Positions 38,620 to 48,270 of a stretch of 52,395 nucleotides of DNA are shown piece after piece. The position numbers and the translations under genes were made by a program. Each line of letters begins with the position of its first letter. Within the stretch, counting starts at the first letter, position 1. The stretch comes from Nocardia suismassiliense. Lineage in GTDB: Bacteria > Actinomycetota > Actinomycetes > Mycobacteriales > Mycobacteriaceae. Under the pieces are notes generated by a model. That model was not told where the DNA came from and searched no databases. It was given only the letters and a program-made list of their open reading frames with translations. Where the stretch lies: assembly GCF_900269665.1 (NCBI RefSeq), contig NZ_LT985361.1:3202274-3254668 (forward strand). The letters are read 5' to 3'.

Positions 38620-40326
38620 GTGTCCACTGATCCGAACGCCCCCGATATCAAGCCACGTAGCCGCGACGTCACCGACGGCCTCGAGAAAACCGCTGCTCGC
38701 GGCATGTTGCGTGCGGTCGGCATGGGCGACGACGACTGGGAGAAGCCGCAGATCGGGGTGGCGTCCTCGTGGAACGAGATCACCCCGTGCAACCTGTCGC
38801 TGGATCGGCTCGCCCGAGCCTCCAAGGACGGTGTATTCGCGGCCGGCGGCTATCCGATGCAGTTCGGCACCATCTCCGTCTCCGACGGCATCTCCATGGG
38901 CCACGAGGGCATGCACTTCTCGCTGGTGTCGCGTGAGGTGATCGCGGACAGCGTAGAGACGGTGATGCAGGCCGAGCGGCTCGACGGTTCCGTGCTGCTC
39001 GCGGGCTGCGATAAATCGCTGCCGGGCATGCTGATGGCGGCCGCCCGGCTGGACCTGGCGAGTGTGTTCCTCTACGCCGGTTCGATCCTGCCCGGCATCG
39101 CGAAGATGTCCGACGGCACCGAGCGCGAGGTGACCATCATCGACGCGTTCGAGGCGGTCGGCGCCTGCTCGCGCGGGTTGATGAGCCGCGAGGACGTGGA
39201 CGCCATCGAGCGGGCCATCTGTCCCGGCGAAGGCGCCTGCGGCGGTATGTACACCGCCAACACCATGGCCAGTGCGGCCGAGGCGCTCGGCATGTCGCTG
39301 CCGGGCAGCGCGGCCCCGCCCGCGACCGACCGCCGCCGCGACGGCTACGCCAGGCGCAGCGGTGAAGCGGTGGTCGAACTGCTGCGGCGCGGCATCACCA
39401 CCTCCGACATCCTGACCATGGAGGCGTTCGAGAACGCCATCGCGGTGGTGATGGCCTTCGGCGGCTCCACCAATGCCGTGCTGCACCTGCTGGCGATCGC
39501 GCACGAGGCGAACGTCGATCTGAAGCTGGCGGATTTCGCCCGCATCGGCCGTCGCGTGCCGCACCTCGCCGACGTGAAACCCTTTGGGCAGCACGTGATG
39601 ACGGACGTGGATCGGGTCGGCGGCGTGCCGGTGATGATGAAGGCGCTGCTCGATGCCGGTCTGCTGCACGGGGATTGCCTGACCGTGACCGGGCGGACGG
39701 TTGCGGAGAACCTCGCCGAGATCGCGCCGCCGGACCCCGACGGCAAGGTGGTGCGCGCGATGACCTCGCCGATCCACCCGACCGGCGGCATCACCATCCT
39801 CGAAGGCTCACTCGCGCCCGGCGGCGCCGTGGTCAAGTCGGCAGGTTTCGACTCCGACGTATTCACCGGCACCGCACGGGTTTTCGACCGTGAGCGGGCG
39901 GCGATGGACGCGCTCGAGGACGGCACCATCGCGGCGGGCGACGTGGTGGTCATCCGCTACGAGGGCCCCAAGGGCGGTCCGGGCATGCGCGAGATGCTCG
40001 CGATCACCGCGGCCATCAAGGGTGCCGGACTCGGCAAGGACGTGCTGCTGCTCACCGACGGACGGTTCTCCGGCGGCACCACCGGACTGTGCGTCGGACA
40101 CGTGGCACCGGAGGCGGTGGACGGCGGTCCGATCGCGTTCGTGCGCGACGGTGATCAGATCCGGCTCGATGTCGGCGCGGGCACCCTCGACCTGCTCGTC
40201 GAGGCCGATGAGCTCGCGCGCCGCGCCGAGGGCTGGGGTCCGTTGCCGCCCCGCTACACCCGCGGTGTGCTCGCCAAGTATTCGAAGCTGGTCGGGTCGG
40301 CGTCCTACGGTGCGGTCTGCGGCTGA
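38620..40326 (+). CDS. ilvD: Dihydroxy-acid dehydratase
   Basis: A 568-residue IlvD that dehydrates dihydroxy acids to the keto acids of valine and isoleucine. Fe-S ligand regions are [19 protein letters not shown] and [15 protein letters not shown], and the active-site segment [19 protein letters not shown] is intact. The GTG at 38620 follows GGGGGA. It is 82 bases from the biotin operon and 53 from the next gene; no amino-acid biosynthesis neighbours are present, which is common for ilvD in actinobacteria. Confidence 0.95.
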   Translation: MSTDPNAPDIKPRSRDVTDGLEKTAARGMLRAVGMGDDDWEKPQIGVASSWNEITPCNLSLDRLARASKDGVFAAGGYPMQFGTISVSDGISMGHEGMHFSLVSREVIADSVETVMQAERLDGSVLLAGCDKSLPGMLMAAARLDLASVFLYAGSILPGIAKMSDGTEREVTIIDAFEAVGACSRGLMSREDVDAIERAICPGEGACGGMYTANTMASAAEALGMSLPGSAAPPATDRRRDGYARRSGEAVVELLRRGITTSDILTMEAFENAIAVVMAFGGSTNAVLHLLAIAHEANVDLKLADFARIGRRVPHLADVKPFGQHVMTDVDRVGGVPVMMKALLDAGLLHGDCLTVTGRTVAENLAEIAPPDPDGKVVRAMTSPIHPTGGITILEGSLAPGGAVVKSAGFDSDVFTGTARVFDRERAAMDALEDGTIAAGDVVVIRYEGPKGGPGMREMLAITAAIKGAGLGKDVLLLTDGRFSGGTTGLCVGHVAPEAVDGGPIAFVRDGDQIRLDVGAGTLDLLVEADELARRAEGWGPLPPRYTRGVLAKYSKLVGSASYGAVCG

Positions 40327-40379
40327 GCCCCCTCGACTGACGTCTTTCGCGCAGCGGAGCGGTCGATAACACTGCGAGA

Positions 40380-41888
40380 GTGATCGAGAGACAGTCCGAG
40401 GTGGCGGTCGAGGGTTTCACTGCCGCGGTCGGGGAGCGTTTCGCGTCGTTCGATCCGGCCGGCGGCGCGGTGATCGGCACCTATCCGGTGCACTCCGCCG
40501 CGGAGGTCGGCGCGGCGGTGCGGCGGGCCCGCGAGGCGCAAGCGTCGTGGGCCGAGATCGGGTTCGACGAGCGCAGGCGGGTACTGACCGCGTGGCGGTC
40601 GGCACTGCTGCGGCGTCGCGCCGAGCTGGAAGATCTCGTGCACGCGGAGAACGGAAAGTCGCGGGCGGACGCGACGATCGAGGTGATCGTCGCGGTCCAG
40701 CACATCGACTGGGCCGCCAAGCACGCGCGCAAGGTGCTCGGCCCGCGGCGCGTGGCGTCCGGGCCGTTCATGGTGAATCAGGCGGCCTGGCTGGAGTATC
40801 GGCCGCTCGGGGTGATCGGCATCCTGGGGCCGTGGGACTTTCCCGTGTTCGGTCCGGTCGGGACGGCCGCCTACGCGCTCGCCGGCGGAAATACCGTGGT
40901 GCTCAAGCACAGTGAGTACACGCCGGGGATCGGCGAGTGGCTGGCCGAGAGTTTCGGTCGCGTCGCCGGGGATGATCGGCTGTTCCAGACCGTCACCGGC
41001 GCCGACGCGACCGGGGAGGCGCTGTGCCGGTCCGGTGTCGACAAGATCAGTTTCACCGGGTCGCTGCCCACCGCGCGAAAAGTTTTGGCGGCGTGCGCCG
41101 AAACGCTCACTCCCGTGCTGGTCGACGCCGGCGCTTCGGACGCGCTGTTGGTCGATGAGGATGCCGATCTGGCGGCGGCGGCCGACGCGGCGGTGTGGGG
41201 CGCGATGAGCAATGCCGGGCAGGTGTGTATCTCGGTGGAGCGCGCGTATGTGCACGAGCGGGTTTACCAGGCGTTCGTGGACAAGGTTGTTGCGATTGCC
41301 GGGAACTTGAAAGCCGGTGCGGGACAACCGATCGGCCCGATCACCATGCCCGAGCAGGTGGAGGTCGTCCGGCAGCACATCGCCGACGCGGTGGAGCGCG
41401 GTGGTCGTGCGCTGGTCGGCGGACTCGACGGGATCGGTGAGCGCTACATTCAGCCGACGGTGCTGGTGGATGTACCGGAAGACGCGCTGGTCGTCCGGGC
41501 GGAGACCTTCGGGCCGGTGCTGGTGATCACCAAGGTTGCCGACATGGACGAGGCGCTGGCCAAGACCGACGCCACCGGATTCGGCCTCGGCGGTGCGGTA
41601 TTCGCGCGTGCCCGAGGCATGGATATCGCGCGGCGCATGCGATCCGGGATGACGTCGGTGAACTCGGTGGTCGCCTACGCCGGTGTGCCCGCGCTCCCGT
41701 ACGGCGGGGTCGGCAACTCGGGTTTCGGCCGCATCCACGGCCCGGACGGGTTGCGCGAGTGGACCGCTGCCAAAGCGATTACTCGCCAGCGGTTTTCGAG
41801 CCCGGTGCGGACGACGACCTTCACGCGTCGCCCGCTCGACAATCGCGTGCTGGCCGCACTGGCCCGAGTGCTCTACGGTCGCGGTTGA
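40380..41888 (+). CDS. Aldehyde dehydrogenase with altered general-base residue
   Basis: A 502-residue aldehyde dehydrogenase. The nucleophile Cys283 is in the normal GQVCISVER, and GPWDFPVFGP and FTGSLPTARK mark the cofactor and substrate regions. The segment that normally reads ELGGKDP is VDAGASDALLV, so the general-base Glu is replaced by Asp249 and the usual Gly by Ala. It may still work as a dehydrogenase with a shorter base or act more like an acylating enzyme. The substrate is unknown. The GTG start is 53 bases after ilvD, so co-transcription is possible. Confidence 0.85.
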   Translation: MIERQSEVAVEGFTAAVGERFASFDPAGGAVIGTYPVHSAAEVGAAVRRAREAQASWAEIGFDERRRVLTAWRSALLRRRAELEDLVHAENGKSRADATIEVIVAVQHIDWAAKHARKVLGPRRVASGPFMVNQAAWLEYRPLGVIGILGPWDFPVFGPVGTAAYALAGGNTVVLKHSEYTPGIGEWLAESFGRVAGDDRLFQTVTGADATGEALCRSGVDKISFTGSLPTARKVLAACAETLTPVLVDAGASDALLVDEDADLAAAADAAVWGAMSNAGQVCISVERAYVHERVYQAFVDKVVAIAGNLKAGAGQPIGPITMPEQVEVVRQHIADAVERGGRALVGGLDGIGERYIQPTVLVDVPEDALVVRAETFGPVLVITKVADMDEALAKTDATGFGLGGAVFARARGMDIARRMRSGMTSVNSVVAYAGVPALPYGGVGNSGFGRIHGPDGLREWTAAKAITRQRFSSPVRTTTFTRRPLDNRVLAALARVLYGRG

Positions 41889-41926
41889 CCTTGTCATGAG
41901 CGCCTGTTTCGAGCAGAGTCGATGAA

Positions 41927-43633
41927 ATGGACGAGAACACAATCGATTCGACTCCCAGGCGTACCGCGCGCGGCATCGCGGACGCGTATGTCGACGCCCT
42001 GGCTCAGCACAATCCGCTGGTCGCGGCTCGCCTGGGTCGTCACCCCGAAGACGATCGTCTCCCCGACCTTTCCCCGGCCGGACTCGACGCGACCGCCGCA
42101 CTCGCCCGCGCCACCCTGGCCGAGCTCGATGCCGCCGAGCCATCCGGCGGTTTCACCGACGCGGTCGAACGGCGCTGCGCCAAGCTGCTGCGCGAGCGCC
42201 TGACGGCTGAACTGGCCGTGCACGACGCAGGCGAACATTTCCGTGCGATCCGCAACCTGGCATCGCCGGTGCACGAGCTTCGCGAATTGTTCACCCTGCT
42301 GCCGACCGACACCGAGGCGCAGTGGCAGGCCGTCGGCCGCCGACTGCGCCGCGTGCAGACCGCGCTGGGCCAGTATCGGTCCACCCTGACCGAAGGCATC
42401 GATCGTGGTCTGCAAGCCGCATCTCGGCAGGTCAGCACCGTGGCACAGCAATTGGGCGAGTGGGTGGGGGACAAGCCCGGTGGCTGGTTCGGCGAGTTCG
42501 TCGGCGCGGCCCCGGAAGCGGTACGCGCCGAATTGGCTTCGGCCGCAGTCGAAGCCACGGCCGCGGTGGCGGAACTGCGTGACTGGCTGCGAGATGTCTA
42601 TGGCCCCAAGGCCGTCGGCGTTCCGGACACTGTCGGCCGCGAGCGTTATCAGCGGTGGGCCCGCTATTGGAACGGCGCCGACCTCGACCTGGACGAGGCC
42701 TACCACTGGGCGTGGGAGCAGTTCCACGAGGTCGACGCCCAGATGCGGGCCGAAGCGGACAAGGTGCTGCCTGGCTCGACCCCGATGGAAGCCATGCACT
42801 GGCTGGAGGAGCAAGGTCAGGCGCTCGACGGTGCGGAGAACGCCCGCCGCTTCCTCCAGGACCTGATCGACAAAGCCATCAACGATCTGCAAGGCACCCA
42901 CTTCGACCTCGCCGAACCGCTGCTGCGGGTCGAGTCGATGATCGCGCCGCCCGGCAGCGCGGCCGCGCCGTACTACACCGAGCCCTCCCTCGACTTCACC
43001 CGCCCGGGCCGCACCTGGCTACCCACGCTCGGCCGCACCCGAATCCCGGTGTGGAGCCTGATCTCCACCTGGTACCACGAGGGTGTCCCCGGCCACCACC
43101 TCCAACTCGCGCAATGGATCTACGTAGCCGACCAGCTCTCGGTCTACCAGGTCACCGTCGGCAACGTGAGCGCCAATTCCGAAGGCTGGGCACTGTACGC
43201 CGAGCGACTGATGGACGAACTCGGCTACCTCACCGACTCCGGCCACCGCCTCGGCTACCTCAACGTGCAAATGCTGCGCGTACTCCGGGTAATCCTGGAC
43301 ATCGGCCTGCACGTCGGCCTCGACTACCCACCCGACTCCCCCTACCGCCCCGGCGAGCCGATGGAACCCGGCAACGCCAGAGAATTCTTCGGCCGCTACT
43401 ACGGACAAACCGACGACTACCTCGACAGCGAATTCACCCGCTACCTGGGCTGGCCAGGCCAAGCCATCGGCTACAAACTCGGCGAACGCGCCTGGCTCCG
43501 CGGACGCGCCGCCGCCGCAGCCGCCGCCGAAGCACGCGGGGAAACCTTCGACCTGAAAGCCTGGCACATGGCCGCCCTCTCCCAAGGCTCCCTCGGCCTC
43601 GACGACCTCGTCACCGAACTCGCCACCCTCTGA
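41927..43633 (+). CDS. DUF885 family protein, probable zinc metallopeptidase
   Basis: A 568-residue cytoplasmic protein (no signal peptide). The central motif HEGVPGHHLQ followed about 30 residues later by SEGWALYAERLMDE is the HExxxH-type metal site of DUF885, so zinc hydrolase activity is likely; substrates are not established. ATG 41927 is in frame, while ATG 41922 is not. It lies 38 bases after the aldehyde dehydrogenase and is convergent with the megaenzyme gene, with 36 bases between stops. Confidence 0.87.
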   Translation: MDENTIDSTPRRTARGIADAYVDALAQHNPLVAARLGRHPEDDRLPDLSPAGLDATAALARATLAELDAAEPSGGFTDAVERRCAKLLRERLTAELAVHDAGEHFRAIRNLASPVHELRELFTLLPTDTEAQWQAVGRRLRRVQTALGQYRSTLTEGIDRGLQAASRQVSTVAQQLGEWVGDKPGGWFGEFVGAAPEAVRAELASAAVEATAAVAELRDWLRDVYGPKAVGVPDTVGRERYQRWARYWNGADLDLDEAYHWAWEQFHEVDAQMRAEADKVLPGSTPMEAMHWLEEQGQALDGAENARRFLQDLIDKAINDLQGTHFDLAEPLLRVESMIAPPGSAAAPYYTEPSLDFTRPGRTWLPTLGRTRIPVWSLISTWYHEGVPGHHLQLAQWIYVADQLSVYQVTVGNVSANSEGWALYAERLMDELGYLTDSGHRLGYLNVQMLRVLRVILDIGLHVGLDYPPDSPYRPGEPMEPGNAREFFGRYYGQTDDYLDSEFTRYLGWPGQAIGYKLGERAWLRGRAAAAAAAEARGETFDLKAWHMAALSQGSLGLDDLVTELATL

Positions 43634-43669
43634 GAGTCCGCCTCCCGCTCGGCAATTCGCCTGCCGCGG

Positions 43670-46600
43670 CTAACCGCTGATAACTCCCAATTCGCGGCCG
43701 ACCTTGGCGAAGATCGCGAGAGCGCGGTCGAGGTGGTGGGGTTCGTGGACGGCGGTGACGGTGGTGCGGATCATGGCGCGGTTGGCGGGGACTGCGGGGG
43801 CGAGGACGCAGTTGGCGTAGATGCCGTCGTCAAGAAGGTGTTTGGCGAAGCGGAGGCAGTGGAGTTCATCGCCGATGAAGACCGGGACGATCGTGGTGCG
43901 TGAGGTTCCGGTGTCGAAGCCCAACTCGGACAGGCCTTTCCGCCAGTATGCGGAGAGTTCGCGGAGTTTCGTCATGCGGGTGGGTTCGGCTTCGAGGATG
44001 TCGAGGGCGGCGGCTGCGGCGGCGACCGCGGGGGGCGGTATGGAGGCCGAGAAGAGTTGGGCGCGGCCGTAATAGCGCACCCAGTCCATCAGGTCGTGTG
44101 GGCCGGCCAGCCAGCCGCCGACAGAGGCGAGGCTTTTGGAGAAGGTGCCGGTGAGGATGTCGGCGGTGCCGGGGAGGCCTAGTTCCTCCTCGACACCGCG
44201 ACCGGTCAGCCCGATCATGCCGAGGCCGTGCGCGTCGTCGACCGCCAGCGGGACGTCGTGGCGGTCGCAGACGTCGCGGATCTCGGCCAGGCGGGCGATG
44301 TCACCGGACATCGAGTAGACGCCGTCGACCATGACCATGGCGGGGAGTCCGCCCAGCTCGGTGCGGAGCCGGCGGTCGAGATCGGCGATGTCGTTGTGCC
44401 GGAACTGGATCAGCCTGCATCCGCCGATGGCGGCGCCGTCGTAGATGGAGGCGTGGCATTCCTCGTCGACCACCAGCACGGTGCCCGCGCCCATGAAGGC
44501 CGACAGGAAGCCGAGATTGGCCTGATAACCGGTGGTGAACAGTAGTGCGTCCGGTCGGCCGAGGAAGCGGGCCAGCTTGCGTTCGAGGGCGCCGTGCGCC
44601 GGGGTCGATCCGTTCATCAGGCGAGAACCCGTGACGCTGGGCCCGTCCTGAAGTGCCGCATTCGCGGTTGCCTGCCTGACCCGAGGGTCCGCCGTGAGGC
44701 CGAGATAGTTGTTGGAGCCGAGCATGATCAGCTCGCGGCCTTCGTAGCGGCAGGTGGCGCCGTCGGAGTCGCTCAGGTCCGGATAGAACGGCAACAGGTC
44801 GGCGTCGCGCAATCGACGGGCGAGGTCGAAATCGCGGGCCTTGGCGAGGACGCCGCCGGTGTTGCGGTGGGCCAAGGCGTGCCGGTTGCGGATGGACTCG
44901 CCGAGGTCTTGCTGAGCGGCAGGCTGGGGTGGTGCCGTCGTGCGATTGGACTGGGTTGGCGTGTGGCCGGGCTGGCTCAGCGCCATGGGGGACTGGATCG
45001 CCGTGGTGTCGGGCTGGTTCGGTTTGGTCGGCCGTATCAGCATGGCGTCGGCCGGTGTCGGGTTAGTGGGCTGAGTTGCGCTGTCGGACCACCGCTTTCG
45101 CAACTCAGCGAGGTGATGCAGTCCGCCGAGCACGTGCTCCTGGTCGACACCGAAATCGACCAGGCAGGCGATCTCGTTCACCCCTGCCGCGGCCAGTTCA
45201 TCGATCAGTTCGGCAGCACGGTCCGGTGTGCCCAGCAGAGCGCTGGTGTGGAAGTAGCGAGCAAACGCATAGTCGAGCACCCGATCCTGCTCGGCCTCGC
45301 TCAGATTGTTCAACGGTTCCGCGCCGCGCCGCCACAGGTCGACCGAGTCGCGAAGATAGTCCTTGAACGGCTGCTCGACCACCTGCCTGGCCCTCTGCTC
45401 GTCGGGGTCGAGGAAGGTGTGCAGCATCAGGGTGACATGGCCGGTCTGCGGATCGTGCCCATGCGCCGCACGGGCTTTGCGATAGGCCTCGATCTTGGTG
45501 CGCAACTCGTCCACATCCTGGAACAGCAGCGCGGTGAGCACGTTGGCGCCGAGCTCCCCGGCCTGCTCGAAGCGGCCGATCCCGCCGCTACAGGTGATCC
45601 ACATCGGCAATTCGGGCTGGATCGGCGGCGGGAAGGTGCGAACCTCGATCTGCTCGCCCTTGCCATTGGGCAGGGTGAGCGCTTCGCGCCGCCACAGCCG
45701 CCGGACCTTGTCCGCACCGGACAGCATCACCTGCTCGCGGTCGGGGTAATCCGCTGCGGCCAAGACGAAGTCGTCGGGATTCCATCCGGTGGCGAACGCG
45801 ATATCGACGCGTCCACCGGAGAGATTGTCGACCACGGACCAGTCCTCGGCGACGCGCACCGGATCGTGCAGCGGCAGTACGACACTGCCCGCGCGGATCC
45901 GAATCCGTTCCGTCGTTCGCGCGAGCACCCCGCCCAGCACCGCCGGGTTGGGGAACAGCCCGCCGAACCGATGGAAGTGCCGCTCGGGCAACCAGACCGC
46001 ACGGAAGCCGTGCTCGTCGGCGAAGGTGGCGCAATCGAGAAACAGGCCATATCGGTTCGTGTTGTCCGGGTCCGCATCACTGGCGAAGAAGAACAGGCTG
46101 AACTCGACCGGAGCGCTGGACGCCCCCGTGCGAGTGGAGGTTTCGGGCGTCGTCTCCTTGCCCGAAACCTCGCCGGCGATCTCAGCTGCCAGGCCCGCCA
46201 TGGTCAGCCCCTCGAACAACCGCTCGGCTGAGACCGGATAGCCGAACTCACGCTCGACATAACTGCCGAACTCGCTGGCCTTCACCGAATCCAACCCCAG
46301 CGCGGTCATCGGCTTCTCGGCAGCCAATGCCGCAGGCTCGACACCCATTTGGTTCGCCATCCACCGGGTGAGCTGGTCGAGCACAGAAGAAGACTCTGCC
46401 GCAACGGTTTCCGGTGCACCGAGGAACATATCTCTGGCTTTCAGGCGCTGCACCTTGCCGCTGGTCGTCCTCGGCAACTCGCCAGGGGAGAGGAAGACGA
46501 CGCGGTGGGTATCGAGCCCATAGGCGTTCGAGATCGTGTGCCGGATGGAAGTTTCCAGCTCCGCGAGCGTCACATCGAGCTTGCCCGCGTCGACCTCCAG

Positions 46601-48046
46601 CAACACCGCGAGCACTTCATCACCGTCGACCTCGAGCCCGACCGCCGCGCACCGCCCCCGGCGCAGTGCCGGGTGCTGTGTCTCGATGGACCATTCGACG
46701 TCCTGCGGCGCGATATTGCGCCCGCGAATGATGATCAGCTCCTTCACCCGTCCGGTCACGAAAAGCTCGTCGCCGTGCAGGAACCCGAGATCTCCGGTGC
46801 GCAGATAGGTGACCGGATCGCTAGGCAGCCGGGCGTGGAACGCCTCGTCGGTCTCCTCCGGCTTGCCCCAGTACCCGCCGGCGACGCTCGGCCCGGCCAG
46901 CCAGATCTCGCCGATCGCACCGGGTTCGAGGCGCGTGTGACCGTCCAGATCGGCGATGATCGCGCTGCCACCCGAGACCACCCCGCAGCTGACCACATCG
47001 CGCCCGGCGAGCTGCGTCGACCGCACCCCCGCACCGCGCGGGGTCACGCTGACGAACAGGGTCGACTCGGCCAACCCGTACCCGGGCAGCAGGCTTTCCG
47101 GCCGGAAGCCGGCCGGTGCGAAATGATCGGCAAAGCGCTGCAGCGCACGGGGATTGATCGGCTCGGCGGCCACGAACGCGACCTCCCACCGGCTCAGATC
47201 CAGGGTCGCGACGTCGTCGGGAGATACCCGCCGAACGCTGTAGTCGTAGCAGACATTGGGCCCGCCGCTGGTGGTCCCGCCGTGCTCGGAGATGGCACGC
47301 AGCCAGGTGAGCGGGTCGCGGATGAACGCTTCCGGCGACATCAGCACCACCGGGAAGCCAGCGTAGAGCGGCTCCAGCAGCCCACCGATGAGCCCCATGT
47401 CGTGGTGCGCGGGCAACCAGATGACGCCCTTACTCTCCGGCGTGTGCCCGAACGCGTCCTCGATCAAAGCAAGATTGTGCGTCAGGTTCGCGTGGCTCAC
47501 CATGACCCCGCGTGGGGCGCGTGTCGAACCGGATGTGTATTGCAGGAAGGCGATGTCGTCGGGCGCCGGTGCGGGCGCCTGCTCCAGCATGTGGCCTGAC
47601 GGTTCGTCGCTGCTGAGCCAGGCCAGCCGGGCCAGCGGCGGGTACTGCGCGCTCGCCGCGCGCAACTGATCCAGCACCGCGCGCGGTGCCAGGATCGCCG
47701 ACGGCGCACAATCCAGCGCCAACGCCGCGAACGTCGACACATCCGAGAAGACCGCGCCGGGTTGATGATTCGCGACCGGAACCGGGATTCGCCCCGCCAG
47801 TACGCAAGCGAAGAACGACGTCAGAAAGTGCGGCCCGAATACCGAAACAACCAGCACCCGGTCGCCCGGCGCACCGACCGTCCGTACCTTCGTCGCCAGA
47901 TCCGCTGCCGCGGTGTACACCTCGCGATAGGTGAGCGTCTGCGCGTCACCGCCATCGGACAGATACGTATAAGCCGCCCGATCAGGCGTTTCCGCCGCCC
48001 GATCGCCCAGTATCCCCAGCAAAGTCGTCCCACGCTGCCCGGCCAC
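43670..48046 (-). CDS. FAAL-ACP-LLM-AONS megaenzyme (fatty-acyl amino-ketone type)
   Basis: One 1458-residue protein with four catalytic parts. (1) A fatty acyl-AMP ligase at about 1-550 (YTSGSTRAPRGVMVSH, WLPAHHDMGLIGG, and IAPQDVEWSIETQHP). (2) A carrier domain at about 555-630 with phosphopantetheine Ser587 in LGLDSVK. (3) A luciferase-like FMN monooxygenase of the MupA/Atu3671 type at about 646-986 (AVWLPERHFHRFGG, ATGWNPDDF). (4) After a Pro/Thr/Gln-rich linker (about 990-1065), an alpha-oxoamine synthase at about 1086-1455 with PLP Lys1304 in TFSKSLASVGG. Logic: activate a fatty acid, load it on the ACP, possibly hydroxylate or oxidise it, then condense it with an amino acid with loss of CO2 to release an amino ketone. 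The GTG start has GGAGG 4 bases upstream. No partner genes are recognised beside it. Confidence 0.92.
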   Translation of the reverse strand: MAGQRGTTLLGILGDRAAETPDRAAYTYLSDGGDAQTLTYREVYTAAADLATKVRTVGAPGDRVLVVSVFGPHFLTSFFACVLAGRIPVPVANHQPGAVFSDVSTFAALALDCAPSAILAPRAVLDQLRAASAQYPPLARLAWLSSDEPSGHMLEQAPAPAPDDIAFLQYTSGSTRAPRGVMVSHANLTHNLALIEDAFGHTPESKGVIWLPAHHDMGLIGGLLEPLYAGFPVVLMSPEAFIRDPLTWLRAISEHGGTTSGGPNVCYDYSVRRVSPDDVATLDLSRWEVAFVAAEPINPRALQRFADHFAPAGFRPESLLPGYGLAESTLFVSVTPRGAGVRSTQLAGRDVVSCGVVSGGSAIIADLDGHTRLEPGAIGEIWLAGPSVAGGYWGKPEETDEAFHARLPSDPVTYLRTGDLGFLHGDELFVTGRVKELIIIRGRNIAPQDVEWSIETQHPALRRGRCAAVGLEVDGDEVLAVLLEVDAGKLDVTLAELETSIRHTISNAYGLDTHRVVFLSPGELPRTTSGKVQRLKARDMFLGAPETVAAESSSVLDQLTRWMANQMGVEPAALAAEKPMTALGLDSVKASEFGSYVEREFGYPVSAERLFEGLTMAGLAAEIAGEVSGKETTPETSTRTGASSAPVEFSLFFFASDADPDNTNRYGLFLDCATFADEHGFRAVWLPERHFHRFGGLFPNPAVLGGVLARTTERIRIRAGSVVLPLHDPVRVAEDWSVVDNLSGGRVDIAFATGWNPDDFVLAAADYPDREQVMLSGADKVRRLWRREALTLPNGKGEQIEVRTFPPPIQPELPMWITCSGGIGRFEQAGELGANVLTALLFQDVDELRTKIEAYRKARAAHGHDPQTGHVTLMLHTFLDPDEQRARQVVEQPFKDYLRDSVDLWRRGAEPLNNLSEAEQDRVLDYAFARYFHTSALLGTPDRAAELIDELAAAGVNEIACLVDFGVDQEHVLGGLHHLAELRKRWSDSATQPTNPTPADAMLIRPTKPNQPDTTAIQSPMALSQPGHTPTQSNRTTAPPQPAAQQDLGESIRNRHALAHRNTGGVLAKARDFDLARRLRDADLLPFYPDLSDSDGATCRYEGRELIMLGSNNYLGLTADPRVRQATANAALQDGPSVTGSRLMNGSTPAHGALERKLARFLGRPDALLFTTGYQANLGFLSAFMGAGTVLVVDEECHASIYDGAAIGGCRLIQFRHNDIADLDRRLRTELGGLPAMVMVDGVYSMSGDIARLAEIRDVCDRHDVPLAVDDAHGLGMIGLTGRGVEEELGLPGTADILTGTFSKSLASVGGWLAGPHDLMDWVRYYGRAQLFSASIPPPAVAAAAAALDILEAEPTRMTKLRELSAYWRKGLSELGFDTGTSRTTIVPVFIGDELHCLRFAKHLLDDGIYANCVLAPAVPANRAMIRTTVTAVHEPHHLDRALAIFAKVGRELGVISG

Positions 48047-48270
48047 AGCACCTCCAACCCCGCAACCGTGGGTATAGGCGGCGCACCGACCAGCGGCGCA
48101 CAGGTCTCACGATCACTCGTCTCGACGCGACACAATCCACGACAAGTGAACGTGCACCCCCGTGTCGGAACAAGCCCTCAGAACATCGGGCACCAGAACC
48201 CGGGCAGCGCGTCAGCGGACAGCGGCCCGACCAATGCCGCCACCGTGCGATGCGCACCAGCGCATTCAGC
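48047..48270. other. Intergenic region upstream of the megaenzyme gene
   Basis: About 220 bases between the PAP2 stop and the megaenzyme GTG, both on the minus strand. It holds the GGAGG ribosome site next to the start and presumably a promoter. I see no convincing palindrome or small gene; open frames here are low-complexity shadows. Confidence 0.4.
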
